Notes under the pieces: model-generated
What the model saw: the letters and a program-made list of their open reading frames with translations, nothing else
Told to the model about the DNA's origin: nothing
Databases searched by the model: none
Source: Pedobacter cryoconitis
Lineage (GTDB): Bacteria > Bacteroidota > Bacteroidia > Sphingobacteriales > Sphingobacteriaceae
Length of the DNA stretch: 64,000 bases
Direction: 5' to 3'
Assembly: GCF_014207135.1 (NCBI RefSeq)
Contig: NZ_JACHCC010000005.1
Location: 186,001-250,000, forward strand
Shown here: positions 5,955-15,387 of the stretch, piece after piece
Numbering within the stretch: the first letter of the stretch is position 1
Layout of the letters: the number at the start of each line of letters is the position of its first letter
Made by a program: the position numbers and the translations under genes

Positions 5955-8261
5955 TTGGATTATTTAGCAGGATTAAACCCTCAGCAACGTGCAGCAGTAG
6001 AGAATACCAAAGGACCGGCAATGATTGTCGCCGGTGCGGGATCGGGAAAAACAAGGGTAATTACCTACAGGGTAGCGCACCTTATTGAAACCGGGGTCGA
6101 TGCATTTAACATTTTAGTCTTGACCTTTACCAACAAAGCTTCGAAAGATATGCGTGAGCGTATCTCTAAAGTAGTCGGTACAGAGGCCAAAAACCTGTGG
6201 ATGGGAACCTTTCACTCGGTATTTGCTAAAATATTACGTGTAGAAGCCGAAAAGATAGGTTATCCGTCAAATTTCACCATTTATGATACTGATGACAGTA
6301 AAAGTCTGATCAGGGCTATCCTGCGTGAAATGCAGCTGGATGATAAATTGTATAATGCAAACTTTGTCTATAACCGCATCTCTTCAGCCAAGAACAACCT
6401 GGTTAGTCATGTAGAATATATGAAAAGCGCAGAAATCCAGGCAGAGGATATCAGTAATAAACGTCCTTTGATAGGTTCTATCTATGAAACCTATACCAAA
6501 CGCTGTTTCAAGGCTGGTGCTATGGATTTTGATGATTTGCTGTTCAAAACCAATGTCTTATTAAAAGATAATCCCGACGTATTAAATAAATACCAGCAGA
6601 AATTTAAATACCTGATGGTGGATGAGTACCAGGATACCAACTTTTCACAATATACAATTGTCAAAAAACTGGCTGCAGCCTATCAGAACATCTGTGTTGT
6701 AGGTGACGATGCACAGAGTATTTATGGTTTCCGTGGTGCAAACATTCAGAATATCCTCAATTTTGAGAAGGATTACCCTGATCTGAAAGTCTATAAATTA
6801 GAGCAGAACTACCGCTCTACTCAAAATATCGTTGATGTTGCCAACAGTATCATTGCGAACAACAAAAACCAGCTCGAGAAAAATGTATTTTCCGAGAATG
6901 AATCAGGAGACCGGATTAAGGTTTCGCGTGCTTTCACTGACAATGAGGAAGGTAAAATAGTTGCCGAATCCATCGTACAGGAAAGAACATCCAAAGGTTT
7001 AAATTATAATGATTTTGCCATCCTTTACCGTACCAATGCTCAGTCAAGGGCTATGGAGGAAGGTTTAAGAAAACTGAACATCCCTTATAAGATCTTCGGC
7101 GGACTTTCTTTCTATCAACGTAAGGAGATCAAGGATTTAATCGCTTATTTCCGTCTGACTTTCAATCCAAGTGATGAAGAAGCAGTCAAAAGGGTGATCA
7201 ATTATCCAAAAAGAGGATTAGGTGATACTACTGTTGATAAGATTATTGTAGCTGCCGACGAGCATGATATCACCATGTGGCAGGTCATCAATGAACCTCA
7301 GACTTATATCCCCGGTCGTGTGGCCAATCAGCTGAACGATTTCGCAATGCTGATCAAAAGTTTCCAGGCTGAATCCAAAAAGCTGGATGCCTATGAAACT
7401 GCTTTATACATCGCACAACATTCTGGTATACTGAAAGAACTGCACACGGATGACAGTGTCGAAGGCCGCAGCAGATATGAAAACATTCAGGAGTTACTGA
7501 ATGGTATTAAAGAATTTGCTGAACGTGAGGACATTGAGGACAGAAGTCTTGCAATATTTATGCAGGATATCGCGTTGTTAACCAATGACGACAGACAGGA
7601 CGATAAAGAAAAAGATACCGTTTCCCTGATGACGATCCACTCGGCAAAAGGACTTGAATTTAAGAACGTTTTTGTTGTAGGACTGGAAGAAAACCTGTTC
7701 CCTTCACAAATGTCGCTCAATTCAAGAACAGATCTGGAAGAAGAACGCAGGTTATTCTACGTAGCGATCACCCGTGCAGAGAAGAAACTGACCCTGACCT
7801 ATGCCACTTCAAGATATCGCTGGGGTACACTGACCAATTGTGAGCCGAGCCGGTTTATCAGTGAAATCAGTGCCAGGTTCCTTGAACTGGAAACCATCAA
7901 AGCGCCTAAAACGAGCCTGAGTTCGGATAGTTTTGACGGAGAACGCAGATCATGGACACAGCAGCGGGATTCTTTCAGCAAACCGAAGCCAGCCACCTCA
8001 GGATCAGCTACTCAGACAGCACCTGTAAGACCTAAAACCAGTACGATGTTGCCTACTGCACACATCCCTACCCCTGGATTTACGCCTGATGCAGCCAATG
8101 CATTTCAGAATGGAATGGAAGTGGAACATGAGAAGTTTGGTTTTGGTAAAATCATCAACCTGGAAGGCACTTTACCGGACGTAAAAGCAACGGTATTTTT
8201 CCAGGGATTAGGAAACAAGCAATTGTTATTAAAATTTGCTAAATTGCGGATTGTAAAATAA
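5955..8261 (+). CDS. pcrA: UvrD/PcrA-type superfamily 1 DNA helicase
   Basis: This 768-residue ATP-dependent 3'-5' DNA helicase is of the Rep/UvrD/PcrA type, used in repair and removal of replication blocks. The family start motif LNPQQRAAV is followed by Walker A GAGSGKT (27-33). Other features are LTFTNKA, the Walker B VDEYQDTN, GDDAQSIYGFRGA, QNYRST, the late motif MTIHSAKGLEF, and VAITRA near 600. The C-terminus has a Pro/Ser/Thr-rich linker and then a small VEHEKFGFGKI module, like the PcrA C-terminal Tudor-like domain. No ATG or GTG is available before the conserved N-terminus, so the TTG at 5955 is taken as the start. It stands alone, divergent from the dipeptidase gene. Confidence 0.9.
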   Translation: MDYLAGLNPQQRAAVENTKGPAMIVAGAGSGKTRVITYRVAHLIETGVDAFNILVLTFTNKASKDMRERISKVVGTEAKNLWMGTFHSVFAKILRVEAEKIGYPSNFTIYDTDDSKSLIRAILREMQLDDKLYNANFVYNRISSAKNNLVSHVEYMKSAEIQAEDISNKRPLIGSIYETYTKRCFKAGAMDFDDLLFKTNVLLKDNPDVLNKYQQKFKYLMVDEYQDTNFSQYTIVKKLAAAYQNICVVGDDAQSIYGFRGANIQNILNFEKDYPDLKVYKLEQNYRSTQNIVDVANSIIANNKNQLEKNVFSENESGDRIKVSRAFTDNEEGKIVAESIVQERTSKGLNYNDFAILYRTNAQSRAMEEGLRKLNIPYKIFGGLSFYQRKEIKDLIAYFRLTFNPSDEEAVKRVINYPKRGLGDTTVDKIIVAADEHDITMWQVINEPQTYIPGRVANQLNDFAMLIKSFQAESKKLDAYETALYIAQHSGILKELHTDDSVEGRSRYENIQELLNGIKEFAEREDIEDRSLAIFMQDIALLTNDDRQDDKEKDTVSLMTIHSAKGLEFKNVFVVGLEENLFPSQMSLNSRTDLEEERRLFYVAITRAEKKLTLTYATSRYRWGTLTNCEPSRFISEISARFLELETIKAPKTSLSSDSFDGERRSWTQQRDSFSKPKPATSGSATQTAPVRPKTSTMLPTAHIPTPGFTPDAANAFQNGMEVEHEKFGFGKIINLEGTLPDVKATVFFQGLGNKQLLLKFAKLRIVK

Positions 8262-8347
8262 GGTTTATCTTTAACCAGGAATACATAAAAAAGGCGCCTG
8301 GAGCCTTAATAATCCCCCTTCAGCGAATACCACAAGAAATAAATAGA

Positions 8348-9040
8348 ATGAATTTCGATTACAATACCACAAGAAACGAGCTAATTCTTGCAGAATACGG
8401 ACGTAATGTACAGAACATGGTGAAGTACATTTGCGAACTTCCGGACCTGGAAGAACGCAATAAGTATGCTCAGGCAGTGATAGATCTGATGGGTTTTTTA
8501 AACCCTCATCTAAGGGATGTTGCCGATTTCAAGCATAAATTATGGGATCATTTACATATCATCTCCGGTTATAAAATCGAAGTTGATAGTCCTTATCCTA
8601 AACCAACACCAGAAATGGCATTGGTTAAACCTGCGCATATCGGTTATCCGCAGCAAAGAATTAAATACAAACACTACGGTAAAACTGTTGAAGTGATGAT
8701 CGAAAGAGCCATCGCTGTAGAAGAACCGGAGCGTCGCGCAGCACTGGTTCAGGGCATCGCCAACTTTATGAAAATGGCCTATGTGACCTGGAATAAAGAC
8801 AGCGTAGCGGATGAAACCATTCTGAAAAACCTGAGTGAATTATCAGGTGGTTTACTGCGTCTGGAAGAAAATATCAACCTGAACAAAGTTGAATTCAGAC
8901 CGGCAGTTAACAGAGCTTCGACCAATACCAACCGCGGCCGCAATAACAACAACAATAATAATAAGGGAAGGCAGAATAACAATAATAACAACAATAACCG
9001 CCCGCGCAGCAGCAATCCCAACCCCAAACAAAGACATTAA
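8348..9040 (+). CDS. DUF4290 domain protein with Asn-rich tail
   Basis: The N-terminal 180 residues match DUF4290, a Bacteroidota family of unknown function. Typical parts are MNFDYNTTRNELILAEYGRN at the start, a central HKLWDHLHIISGYKIEVDSPYPKP block and LRLEENI. From about residue 190 the chain becomes an Asn-rich, Arg-containing low-complexity tail (runs of four to eight Asn) ending in NPKQRH. The tail resembles nucleic-acid-binding disordered tails, which is inference. It lies 34 bases upstream of murA and is probably co-transcribed with it. Confidence 0.8.
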   Translation: MNFDYNTTRNELILAEYGRNVQNMVKYICELPDLEERNKYAQAVIDLMGFLNPHLRDVADFKHKLWDHLHIISGYKIEVDSPYPKPTPEMALVKPAHIGYPQQRIKYKHYGKTVEVMIERAIAVEEPERRAALVQGIANFMKMAYVTWNKDSVADETILKNLSELSGGLLRLEENINLNKVEFRPAVNRASTNTNRGRNNNNNNNKGRQNNNNNNNNRPRSSNPNPKQRH

Positions 9041-9074
9041 AAGAGCAGATTTAGACAATATAGGTTAATAGCAC

Positions 9075-10403
9075 ATGAACGCATTTGAAATTATAGGTGG
9101 GAAGAAATTAAAAGGTGAAATCCATCCTCAGGGGGCTAAAAATGAAGCCTTGCAGATTATATCTGCCGTTTTACTGACAGAAGAAAAAGTTACGGTCAGT
9201 AATATTCCTGACATCAAGGATGTCAATAAACTGATTGAACTTTTAGGAGATTTAGGCGTTCAGGTGAACCGTTTATCAAAAGATACATATACTTTTGAAG
9301 CCAAAAATATCGATCTGGAATTCTTTAAATCAGCTACCTTCAAAGCAAAAGGAGGAAGTTTAAGAGGTTCAATTATGATCGTAGGGCCATTGCTGGGCCG
9401 CTTCGGACAGGCAGCTATCCCTAAACCGGGTGGTGATAAAATTGGCCGCAGAAGACTGGATACCCACTTCCTTGGTTTTGAAAAATTAGGTGCCAAATTC
9501 GTTTATGATGCCAAAGAATCCTTCTTTAATGTAGATGCAACCAATCTTCAGGGAGCTTATATCCTTTTAGACGAAGCTTCTGTAACAGGTACAGCAAACA
9601 TTGTCATGGCTGCAGTTCTGGCTAAAGGAATCACTACTATATATAATGCTGCCTGTGAACCCTATTTACAGCAGTTATGTAAAATGCTTAACCGCATGGG
9701 TGCCAAAATATCCGGAATTGGCTCAAACCTTTTGACTATCGAAGGGGTGACGAAACTGGGTGGTACAGAGCACAAAATGTTACCTGATATGATTGAAATT
9801 GGTTCTTTCATTGGCCTTGCTGCTATGACAGAATCAGAAATCACCATCAAAAACGTATGTTATGATGAGCTGGGTGTAATTCCTGATGTATTCAGAAAAT
9901 TAGGGATCAACTTTGAACGCAGAGGCGATGATATTTATATCCCTTCTCAGAAACATTATATTATCGATACTTTCATCGACGGATCTATCCTGACTATTGC
10001 AGATTCACCATGGCCAGGCTTTACCCCTGACCTGTTGAGCATTGTGCTGGTTATTGCTACACAAGCTAAAGGATCAATCCTGATCCACCAGAAGATGTTC
10101 GAGAGCCGTTTGTTCTTTGTGGATAAACTAATTGAAATGGGCGCACAGATCATTTTATGTGATCCGCACAGAGCTACTGTTAATGGAATCAACAAACAAT
10201 ATAAATTAAGAGGTATCAGTATGACTTCTCCTGACATCAGGGCTGGAGTTTCCCTTCTGATTGCTGCTTTATCAGCGGAAGGAACCTCAACTATATACAA
10301 TATCGAGCAGATTGAGCGTGGTTACCAGGATATCGATACGCGTTTACGTGCATTAGGTGCGCAGATTAAACGTATCGATGATGCAGGTTCTCCCTCTCAC
10401 TAA
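9075..10403 (+). CDS. murA: UDP-N-acetylglucosamine 1-carboxyvinyltransferase, Asp-type
   Basis: MurA transfers enolpyruvate from PEP to UDP-GlcNAc, the first committed step of peptidoglycan synthesis in the cytoplasm. The 442 residues are normal length. The N-terminal KNEALQI block (Lys22, Asn23) and the repeated two-domain fold pattern are visible. The active-site loop reads PGGDKIGRRRLDTH (118-131), with Asp121 where E. coli has Cys115. Asp at this site keeps activity but blocks fosfomycin alkylation in known examples (Mycobacterium, Chlamydia). The gene follows the DUF4290 gene by 34 bases and ends at a strong terminator. Confidence 0.95.
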   Translation: MNAFEIIGGKKLKGEIHPQGAKNEALQIISAVLLTEEKVTVSNIPDIKDVNKLIELLGDLGVQVNRLSKDTYTFEAKNIDLEFFKSATFKAKGGSLRGSIMIVGPLLGRFGQAAIPKPGGDKIGRRRLDTHFLGFEKLGAKFVYDAKESFFNVDATNLQGAYILLDEASVTGTANIVMAAVLAKGITTIYNAACEPYLQQLCKMLNRMGAKISGIGSNLLTIEGVTKLGGTEHKMLPDMIEIGSFIGLAAMTESEITIKNVCYDELGVIPDVFRKLGINFERRGDDIYIPSQKHYIIDTFIDGSILTIADSPWPGFTPDLLSIVLVIATQAKGSILIHQKMFESRLFFVDKLIEMGAQIILCDPHRATVNGINKQYKLRGISMTSPDIRAGVSLLIAALSAEGTSTIYNIEQIERGYQDIDTRLRALGAQIKRIDDAGSPSH

Positions 10404-10422
10404 TCATTAAAGATGTTATCGA

Positions 10423-10452
10423 AAACCGGAATTTCTATTCCGGTTTTTTTGT
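10423..10452 (+). terminator. murA terminator
   Basis: AAACCGGAAT (10423-10432) pairs with ATTCCGGTTT (10437-10446) around a four-base loop, followed by a run of T. It lies 20 bases after murA. Confidence 0.85.
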
Positions 10453-10519
10453 TTCCTGTCAATTAGTTATGTAACTTAATAGTCTATTAATTATCTAATT
10501 GCTACAAAAACAATCGATA

Positions 10520-12058
10520 ATGCGCTCACACAACTACCAATCTTCTGAAAGCAACTTCCTGATTTTTCTTTTTGCCTGTCTCAGTCTGACCCTTCATCTG
10601 ATCGGGTTAAACAATTATGGCATTAACCGTGATGAATATTTGCATATTGCACTGGGTAACCATCTGGCTTTTGGCTATGCAGAGGTCCCTCCTTTCATTG
10701 CACTGGTAGCCAGATTTTCGGTCAGCACTTTCGGTGACAGTGCTTTTGCCATTCGCCTGATTCCAGCTATTTTCGCAGCCTTAACGGTATTGACCGCAGG
10801 CCTGATTGTTAATGAAATCGGCGGCAGACGCCTTGCAGTTACGCTTTGCGGACTCGCACTTTGTTTCTCACCAGGTTTTCTGGCGACTGGTTATCTGTTA
10901 CAGCCCGTGGCCTTTGACCAGTTCTGGTGGACCATGACCTTTTTTCTGCTGATCAAATATATTTATACCGGGAAAACCAAATATTTACTATGGCTGGGCC
11001 CTGTTGTCGGCCTTGGTTTATTGACTAAATATGCCATTCTGTTTATTATCCTGTCAGTTACAGCTGGTCTTTTATTAACTAAACAGCGCAATATTCTAAG
11101 TAAAAAGCAGGTTTATATAGCTGCATTCATTGCTTTTCTGATTTTCCTTCCAAACCTGATCTGGCAGTATCTTCACCACTGGCCTGTAGTAACTCATATG
11201 AAGGAGCTGACTGAAACTCAGCTGACACACAATACTGTAGGGGGGTTCATCAAATCACAACTCATCGCACAAGGAACTGCATTCCTAATCTGGCTGCCTG
11301 GTTTATTCCTGGTGTTTTCACATCATAAGTTAAACCGTTTAAGATGGATTGGCTTCAGTTACGTTCTGCTTATTGTGACACTGATCTATTTTCAGGGAAA
11401 GGATTATTACGCTTTTGGGATCTATCCGGTCCTATTCGCAGTGAGTGCTTATGGGATTGAACTGATCACCGGGCGTATCAATCCAGCCCTAAAATATGCT
11501 GTTGCTATTCTGATTATATTACCTAATTTACTGCTCATACCCTTGGTTATCCCCATTTTGCCAGTGAATACTACTGCTGCCTATCTCAAAACTATGCATC
11601 TCGATGATCTTTTATACTGGGAAGACAGGCAAAAACACCCGATAACCCAGGACTATGCTGATATGATTGGCTGGGAAGAAATGACTGCGATAACAGCGGA
11701 AGCTTATCAGACCATCCCCGAAATACACCGCAAAAACACGACTATTTTTGCTGAAAATTACGGGGAAGCAGGGGCTATTGATCACCTGGGTAAGAAATAT
11801 AATCTTCCGGCAAGCGTCTCCTTAAGCAGTAGTTTTACGCTTTGGGCACCAGAACAGATTCCTTATCAGTACCTGATTTATATTGATGATAAGGGACAGG
11901 TAGAAAAAACCAAACCGGCATATACCAATGCTACGCTGGTTGGTACAGTAAGTAATGAATACTCAAGGGAAAACGGCACTAAAATCTGGCTGCTTTCAGC
12001 ACCTGTAAAAGATGTTAATCCCGGTTATCAGTCAGCACTGAAAGCCAAAAGGCCATAA
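10520..12058 (+). CDS. GT39/ArnT-like membrane glycosyltransferase
   Basis: The protein resembles the PMT/ArnT superfamily that moves sugars from polyprenyl phosphate donors in the membrane. An early acidic motif YGINRDEYLHIALG follows the first hydrophobic segment; the Asp-Glu pair in the first periplasmic loop is the expected catalytic site. About ten hydrophobic segments follow up to residue 350, then a soluble C-terminal domain of about 160 residues. A TTG at 10499 would add seven residues; the ATG at 10520 is preferred. Acceptor and sugar cannot be deduced. It ends in a shared bidirectional terminator. Confidence 0.75.
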   Translation: MRSHNYQSSESNFLIFLFACLSLTLHLIGLNNYGINRDEYLHIALGNHLAFGYAEVPPFIALVARFSVSTFGDSAFAIRLIPAIFAALTVLTAGLIVNEIGGRRLAVTLCGLALCFSPGFLATGYLLQPVAFDQFWWTMTFFLLIKYIYTGKTKYLLWLGPVVGLGLLTKYAILFIILSVTAGLLLTKQRNILSKKQVYIAAFIAFLIFLPNLIWQYLHHWPVVTHMKELTETQLTHNTVGGFIKSQLIAQGTAFLIWLPGLFLVFSHHKLNRLRWIGFSYVLLIVTLIYFQGKDYYAFGIYPVLFAVSAYGIELITGRINPALKYAVAILIILPNLLLIPLVIPILPVNTTAAYLKTMHLDDLLYWEDRQKHPITQDYADMIGWEEMTAITAEAYQTIPEIHRKNTTIFAENYGEAGAIDHLGKKYNLPASVSLSSSFTLWAPEQIPYQYLIYIDDKGQVEKTKPAYTNATLVGTVSNEYSRENGTKIWLLSAPVKDVNPGYQSALKAKRP

Positions 12059-12061
12059 AAA

Positions 12062-12087
12062 AGCCTGTCTGGTTAACCAGACAGGCT
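12062..12087. terminator. Bidirectional terminator between converging genes
   Basis: A perfect 26-base palindrome with AGCCTGTCTGGTT as its left arm lies between the GT39-like gene and cbs, whose stops face each other. An A-run at its left (12057-12062) forms the U-tract for cbs on the minus strand. Confidence 0.85.
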
Positions 12088-12108
12088 CCATTTTAATCAA
12101 TCGCTGTC

Positions 12109-13470
12109 TTATGCAGATATAGCGTTGATAATATCATATTGTGTGATAATTTCGAAATTTCCATGTTCATCTTCTACCAGTACCGCGCTGTTTTCTTTGT
12201 TGATCAGTGCAGAGATCTTATCAATAGAAGTATTCAGATCTACAAACGGGAAGGTTGCAGACATAATCTCTTTTACCGGTGCAGACTTTAAGGAAGGGTT
12301 TTCCATTAATGCTCTCAGGATATCTCCCTCAGCCAGTTTACCTACAACCATGCCCTGCTGGGTAACCGGGATCTGCGAAATGTTCAGCATATTCATCGTA
12401 TTGATGGCTTCAACGATAGTTTTTTCACAATCGATAGTTACAATCTCAGAATGCTCTTTTTTGGCCAGGATAGATTTAGCTGTCAGCTTTTCGTCTTTCA
12501 GGAAACCACGTTCTCTCAACCAGTCTTCATTGTACATCTTACCCATATAACGGCTTCCATGATCATGGAAGATCACGACAACTACGTCCTCAGGTTTCAG
12601 TTTATCTTTCAGCTGAAGTAAACCAGCAATTGCCGAACCAGCAGAGTTTCCTACAAATATCCCCTCTTTGCGGGCAATATCACGGGTCATCAATGCAGCA
12701 TCCTTATCTGTAACCTTTTCAAAAAGATCAATCACATCAAAATCTACATTTTTTGGCAAGAAATCTTCTCCAATACCTTCAGTAATGTAAGGATAGATCT
12801 CATTTTTATCAAGAATACCTGTCTCTTTATACTTTTTGAAGACCGAACCATAGGTGTCAATTCCCCATACTTTAATATCAGGGTTCTGCTCTTTCAGATA
12901 ACGGCCAGTACCAGATATTGTTCCTCCGGTTCCTACACCAACAACAAGATGGGTAATTTTACCTTCAGTCTGTGCCCAGATCTCAGGACCAGTCTGCTCA
13001 TAATGTGCTGCTGAATTAGCCAGGTTATCATATTGATTAGGCTTCCATGAATTAGGTACTTCACGCTCCAGACGGGAAGAAACCGAATAGTAAGAACGCG
13101 GATCTTCTGGTTCAACGTTAGTAGGACAAACGATTACTTCTGCCCCAAAGGCACGTAAAGCATCTACTTTTTCCTTAGACTGTTTATCTGTAGTTGTGAA
13201 AATACACTTATATCCTTTAATAATAGCGGCCATAGCCAGGCCCATCCCGGTATTTCCAGAAGTTCCTTCAATGATTGTTCCGCCTGGTTTAAGCTTACCG
13301 CTTTTTTCGGCATCTTCAATCATCTTTAAAGCCATACGGTCTTTAATCGAGTTTCCCGGATTAGTGGTCTCCACTTTTGCCAGTACTGTCGCCTTAATTT
13401 CTTTCGTAACATTGTTCAATCGCACCAACGGTGTGTTGCCAATAGTCTCTAATATATTATTATACCACAT
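12109..13470 (-). CDS. Cystathionine beta-synthase-type PLP enzyme
   Basis: This 453-residue enzyme joins a fold-type II PLP domain (residues 1-320) to two CBS domains (about 335-450). The PLP lysine is Lys43 in NPGNSIKDR. The EGTSGNTG phosphate/substrate loop is near 68-75 and the GGTISGTGRYL cofactor-phosphate loop near 182-192. It should condense serine (or an activated serine) with homocysteine or sulfide in the cytoplasm. CBS domains may sense adenosyl ligands. A perfect -7 box lies only 5 bases upstream of the ATG, so the transcript may be nearly leaderless. Confidence 0.88.
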   Translation of the reverse strand: MWYNNILETIGNTPLVRLNNVTKEIKATVLAKVETTNPGNSIKDRMALKMIEDAEKSGKLKPGGTIIEGTSGNTGMGLAMAAIIKGYKCIFTTTDKQSKEKVDALRAFGAEVIVCPTNVEPEDPRSYYSVSSRLEREVPNSWKPNQYDNLANSAAHYEQTGPEIWAQTEGKITHLVVGVGTGGTISGTGRYLKEQNPDIKVWGIDTYGSVFKKYKETGILDKNEIYPYITEGIGEDFLPKNVDFDVIDLFEKVTDKDAALMTRDIARKEGIFVGNSAGSAIAGLLQLKDKLKPEDVVVVIFHDHGSRYMGKMYNEDWLRERGFLKDEKLTAKSILAKKEHSEIVTIDCEKTIVEAINTMNMLNISQIPVTQQGMVVGKLAEGDILRALMENPSLKSAPVKEIMSATFPFVDLNTSIDKISALINKENSAVLVEDEHGNFEIITQYDIINAISA

Positions 13471-13474
13471 GTTA

Positions 13475-13482
13475 CAAAAGTA
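13475..13482 (-). promoter_or_regulatory. -7 box of the cystathionine beta-synthase gene
   Basis: TACTTTTG on the minus strand matches TAnnTTTG perfectly and ends 5 bases before the start codon at 13470, implying a transcript with almost no leader. Confidence 0.55.
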
Positions 13483-13627
13483 CGACTTGATTCCTAGAAT
13501 TTTATTTCTATTATATATTCAAAATCAAATTTTGTATTATTTATTTTAATAAAATTATATTCCGATTCATCATCTAACCAGACACTTACACAGTGCTATT
13601 ATATGGCAAACTGAAGACAAACCATCG

Positions 13628-14707
13628 TTAAATCAGCTGATAAATCTTCCCCGGAAGAGAGATTATGACACCTTTCATCTCCAGATTCAGCAGATGTAAG
13701 GCCAGGTTATGGTGTTGAATATCAGCTTTCAGAAAGAGTTCATTCATAGTCAAAGGCCCCGTTTTCAGTAAATCTGAGAGCTGTGTTTCCACTACAGAGA
13801 GCCCGTGTACAACTGCCGGAATAGAGATTTTCACAGGATCCCAGCCCATATAATAGACCAAATCCAGTGGCTCATTGATCAAAGCAGCACGATTAGTTTT
13901 GATCAGGAAATTACAGCCTTGTGAATACACATCTGTTGCTTTTCCGGGAAAAGCAAAAACATCCCTGTCGTATGAATTAGCCAGCTCAGCAGTGATTAAT
14001 GCCCCTCCCTTTAGTGCAGCCTCCACGACTACAACTACATCAGCCAGACCGGCAATCACCCTGTTCCGTCTTGGAAAATTACCTTTACCGGGAATTGTTT
14101 TTAGTGGGAATTCTGTCAGCAATCCTCCGTTTTTCAGCATTGCATCAGCTGTTTTACGGTGTACAGCAGGATAGATCCGGTCCAGTCCATGCCCAAGGAC
14201 GCCTACCGTAGGAATCTGACAAGAGAGACTTTCCCGATGCGCTGCCACATCAATTCCGTAAGCCAGTCCGCTAATCACCAATACATCATAATGCTGTAAC
14301 AGGCAGACCAGCTGCCGGCAGAGCATTAACCCATAAGGGGTAGCCATCCTGGTCCCTACAATACTGACTATTCTGGAATGGTTCAGATCGGCTGTGCCCC
14401 GGTAATATAATAACACCGGGGCATCATAACAGTTCTTTAAACGCCTCGGGTAAAGGTTATCTGTATAAAAAAGGATGTTTATCTGATATTGCTCAAGGAG
14501 TTTTAATTCCTCCGCAGCCAGGAATAATGCATCTGTGCGGAGGATTTCGGCGGCAAGGAAACTGTTAATTCCCTCAGCTTCCATTAACTGCTGTTTACCG
14601 GCAGAGAAAATAGCTTCAGGGCTTCCGAAACGGGCCAGCAGGTTTTTCGCTGCTATATGACCAATACCTTTAATATAGGTAAGTGCGATCTGATGGATTA
14701 GACTCAT
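13628..14707 (-). CDS. dprA: DNA-processing protein DprA
   Basis: DprA binds incoming single-stranded DNA and loads RecA in transformation. The 359 residues show an N-terminal helix-hairpin-helix-like region (YIKGIGHIAAKNLL, 11-24), the Rossmann-like core with VGTR (117-120) and SGLAYGIDVAAH (146-157), then FPGKATDVYSQGCNFLI, and a C-terminal winged-helix-like region (about 295-359). The gene is in the same direction as rsmG and lies 47 bases downstream of it. No other competence genes are in the window. Confidence 0.92.
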   Translation of the reverse strand: MSLIHQIALTYIKGIGHIAAKNLLARFGSPEAIFSAGKQQLMEAEGINSFLAAEILRTDALFLAAEELKLLEQYQINILFYTDNLYPRRLKNCYDAPVLLYYRGTADLNHSRIVSIVGTRMATPYGLMLCRQLVCLLQHYDVLVISGLAYGIDVAAHRESLSCQIPTVGVLGHGLDRIYPAVHRKTADAMLKNGGLLTEFPLKTIPGKGNFPRRNRVIAGLADVVVVVEAALKGGALITAELANSYDRDVFAFPGKATDVYSQGCNFLIKTNRAALINEPLDLVYYMGWDPVKISIPAVVHGLSVVETQLSDLLKTGPLTMNELFLKADIQHHNLALHLLNLEMKGVIISLPGKIYQLI

Positions 14708-14754
14708 GAGCTAAATTAATACTTAGCCCATTCATACTGGTAATCTATTTTACC

Positions 14755-15387
14755 TTAACAGGGAATATAAACGACGAATTTCGTCTCAAAGAAATCTTCT
14801 TCAAAATAGGCAGAAAGTGGGTACAACTCCGCTTTTAACCTGGATTCCTGGATTTCTTCGGCCAGCTCCCCTCCTTTTAAATACAAAATACCATTGGAAA
14901 TTGCATTTTTAGAGTTTTTATTGAACTTATCCTTTATCCAGGGATAAAAGTCGATCAGGCGGGTCACCGCACGGGAAACCACAAAATCGTATTTATCATC
15001 AACCTGCTCAGCTCTTAAATGGGAAGCTTTCACATTCTTTAAACCTAAAGCAGCGGCCACTTCAGTCACTACTTTAATCTTTTTACCGATAGAATCTACC
15101 AGGTGAAACTCTGTTTCCGGAAACAGAATGGCCAGTGGAATACCCGGAAAACCTCCTCCTGTACCTACATCCAGGACTTTTTCTCCCGGTTTGAATGTAC
15201 AGAACTTTGCAATTCCCAGAGAATGCAGGATATGACGTTCATAGAGTTCTTCGATATCTTTTCTGGAAATCACATTGATCTGCGCATTCCAGAAACTATA
15301 TAAATCAAACAACTGATCAAACTTGGCGATCTGATCTTCACTAAGGTCTTTAAAATACTTTTGTATGAGGGCTGAGCTTATTTCCAC
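14755..15387 (-). CDS. rsmG: 16S rRNA (guanine527-N7)-methyltransferase RsmG
   Basis: RsmG methylates G527 of 16S rRNA using SAM. The 210 residues are normal for the family. Recognisable blocks are SFWNAQINVISRKD (31-44), the HILHSLGIAKF helix (52-62), the SAM loop VLDVGTGGGFPG (71-82) and FVVSRAVTRL. It is cytoplasmic. Its start overlaps the end of the GT2 gene by 10 bases, so the two are probably translated from one transcript. Confidence 0.93.
   Translation of the reverse strand: MEISSALIQKYFKDLSEDQIAKFDQLFDLYSFWNAQINVISRKDIEELYERHILHSLGIAKFCTFKPGEKVLDVGTGGGFPGIPLAILFPETEFHLVDSIGKKIKVVTEVAAALGLKNVKASHLRAEQVDDKYDFVVSRAVTRLIDFYPWIKDKFNKNSKNAISNGILYLKGGELAEEIQESRLKAELYPLSAYFEEDFFETKFVVYIPC

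Noticed and set aside
8930..9010. AAT/AAC repeat block looking like a tandem repeat array
   Set aside because: It is in frame within the DUF4290 gene and encodes the Asn-rich tail; there are no regular spacers, so it is not a CRISPR or satellite.
10499..10519. TTG start adding seven residues to the GT39-like protein
   Set aside because: The downstream ATG at 10520 is a stronger start and the added residues are not membrane-protein-like; kept as an alternative only.
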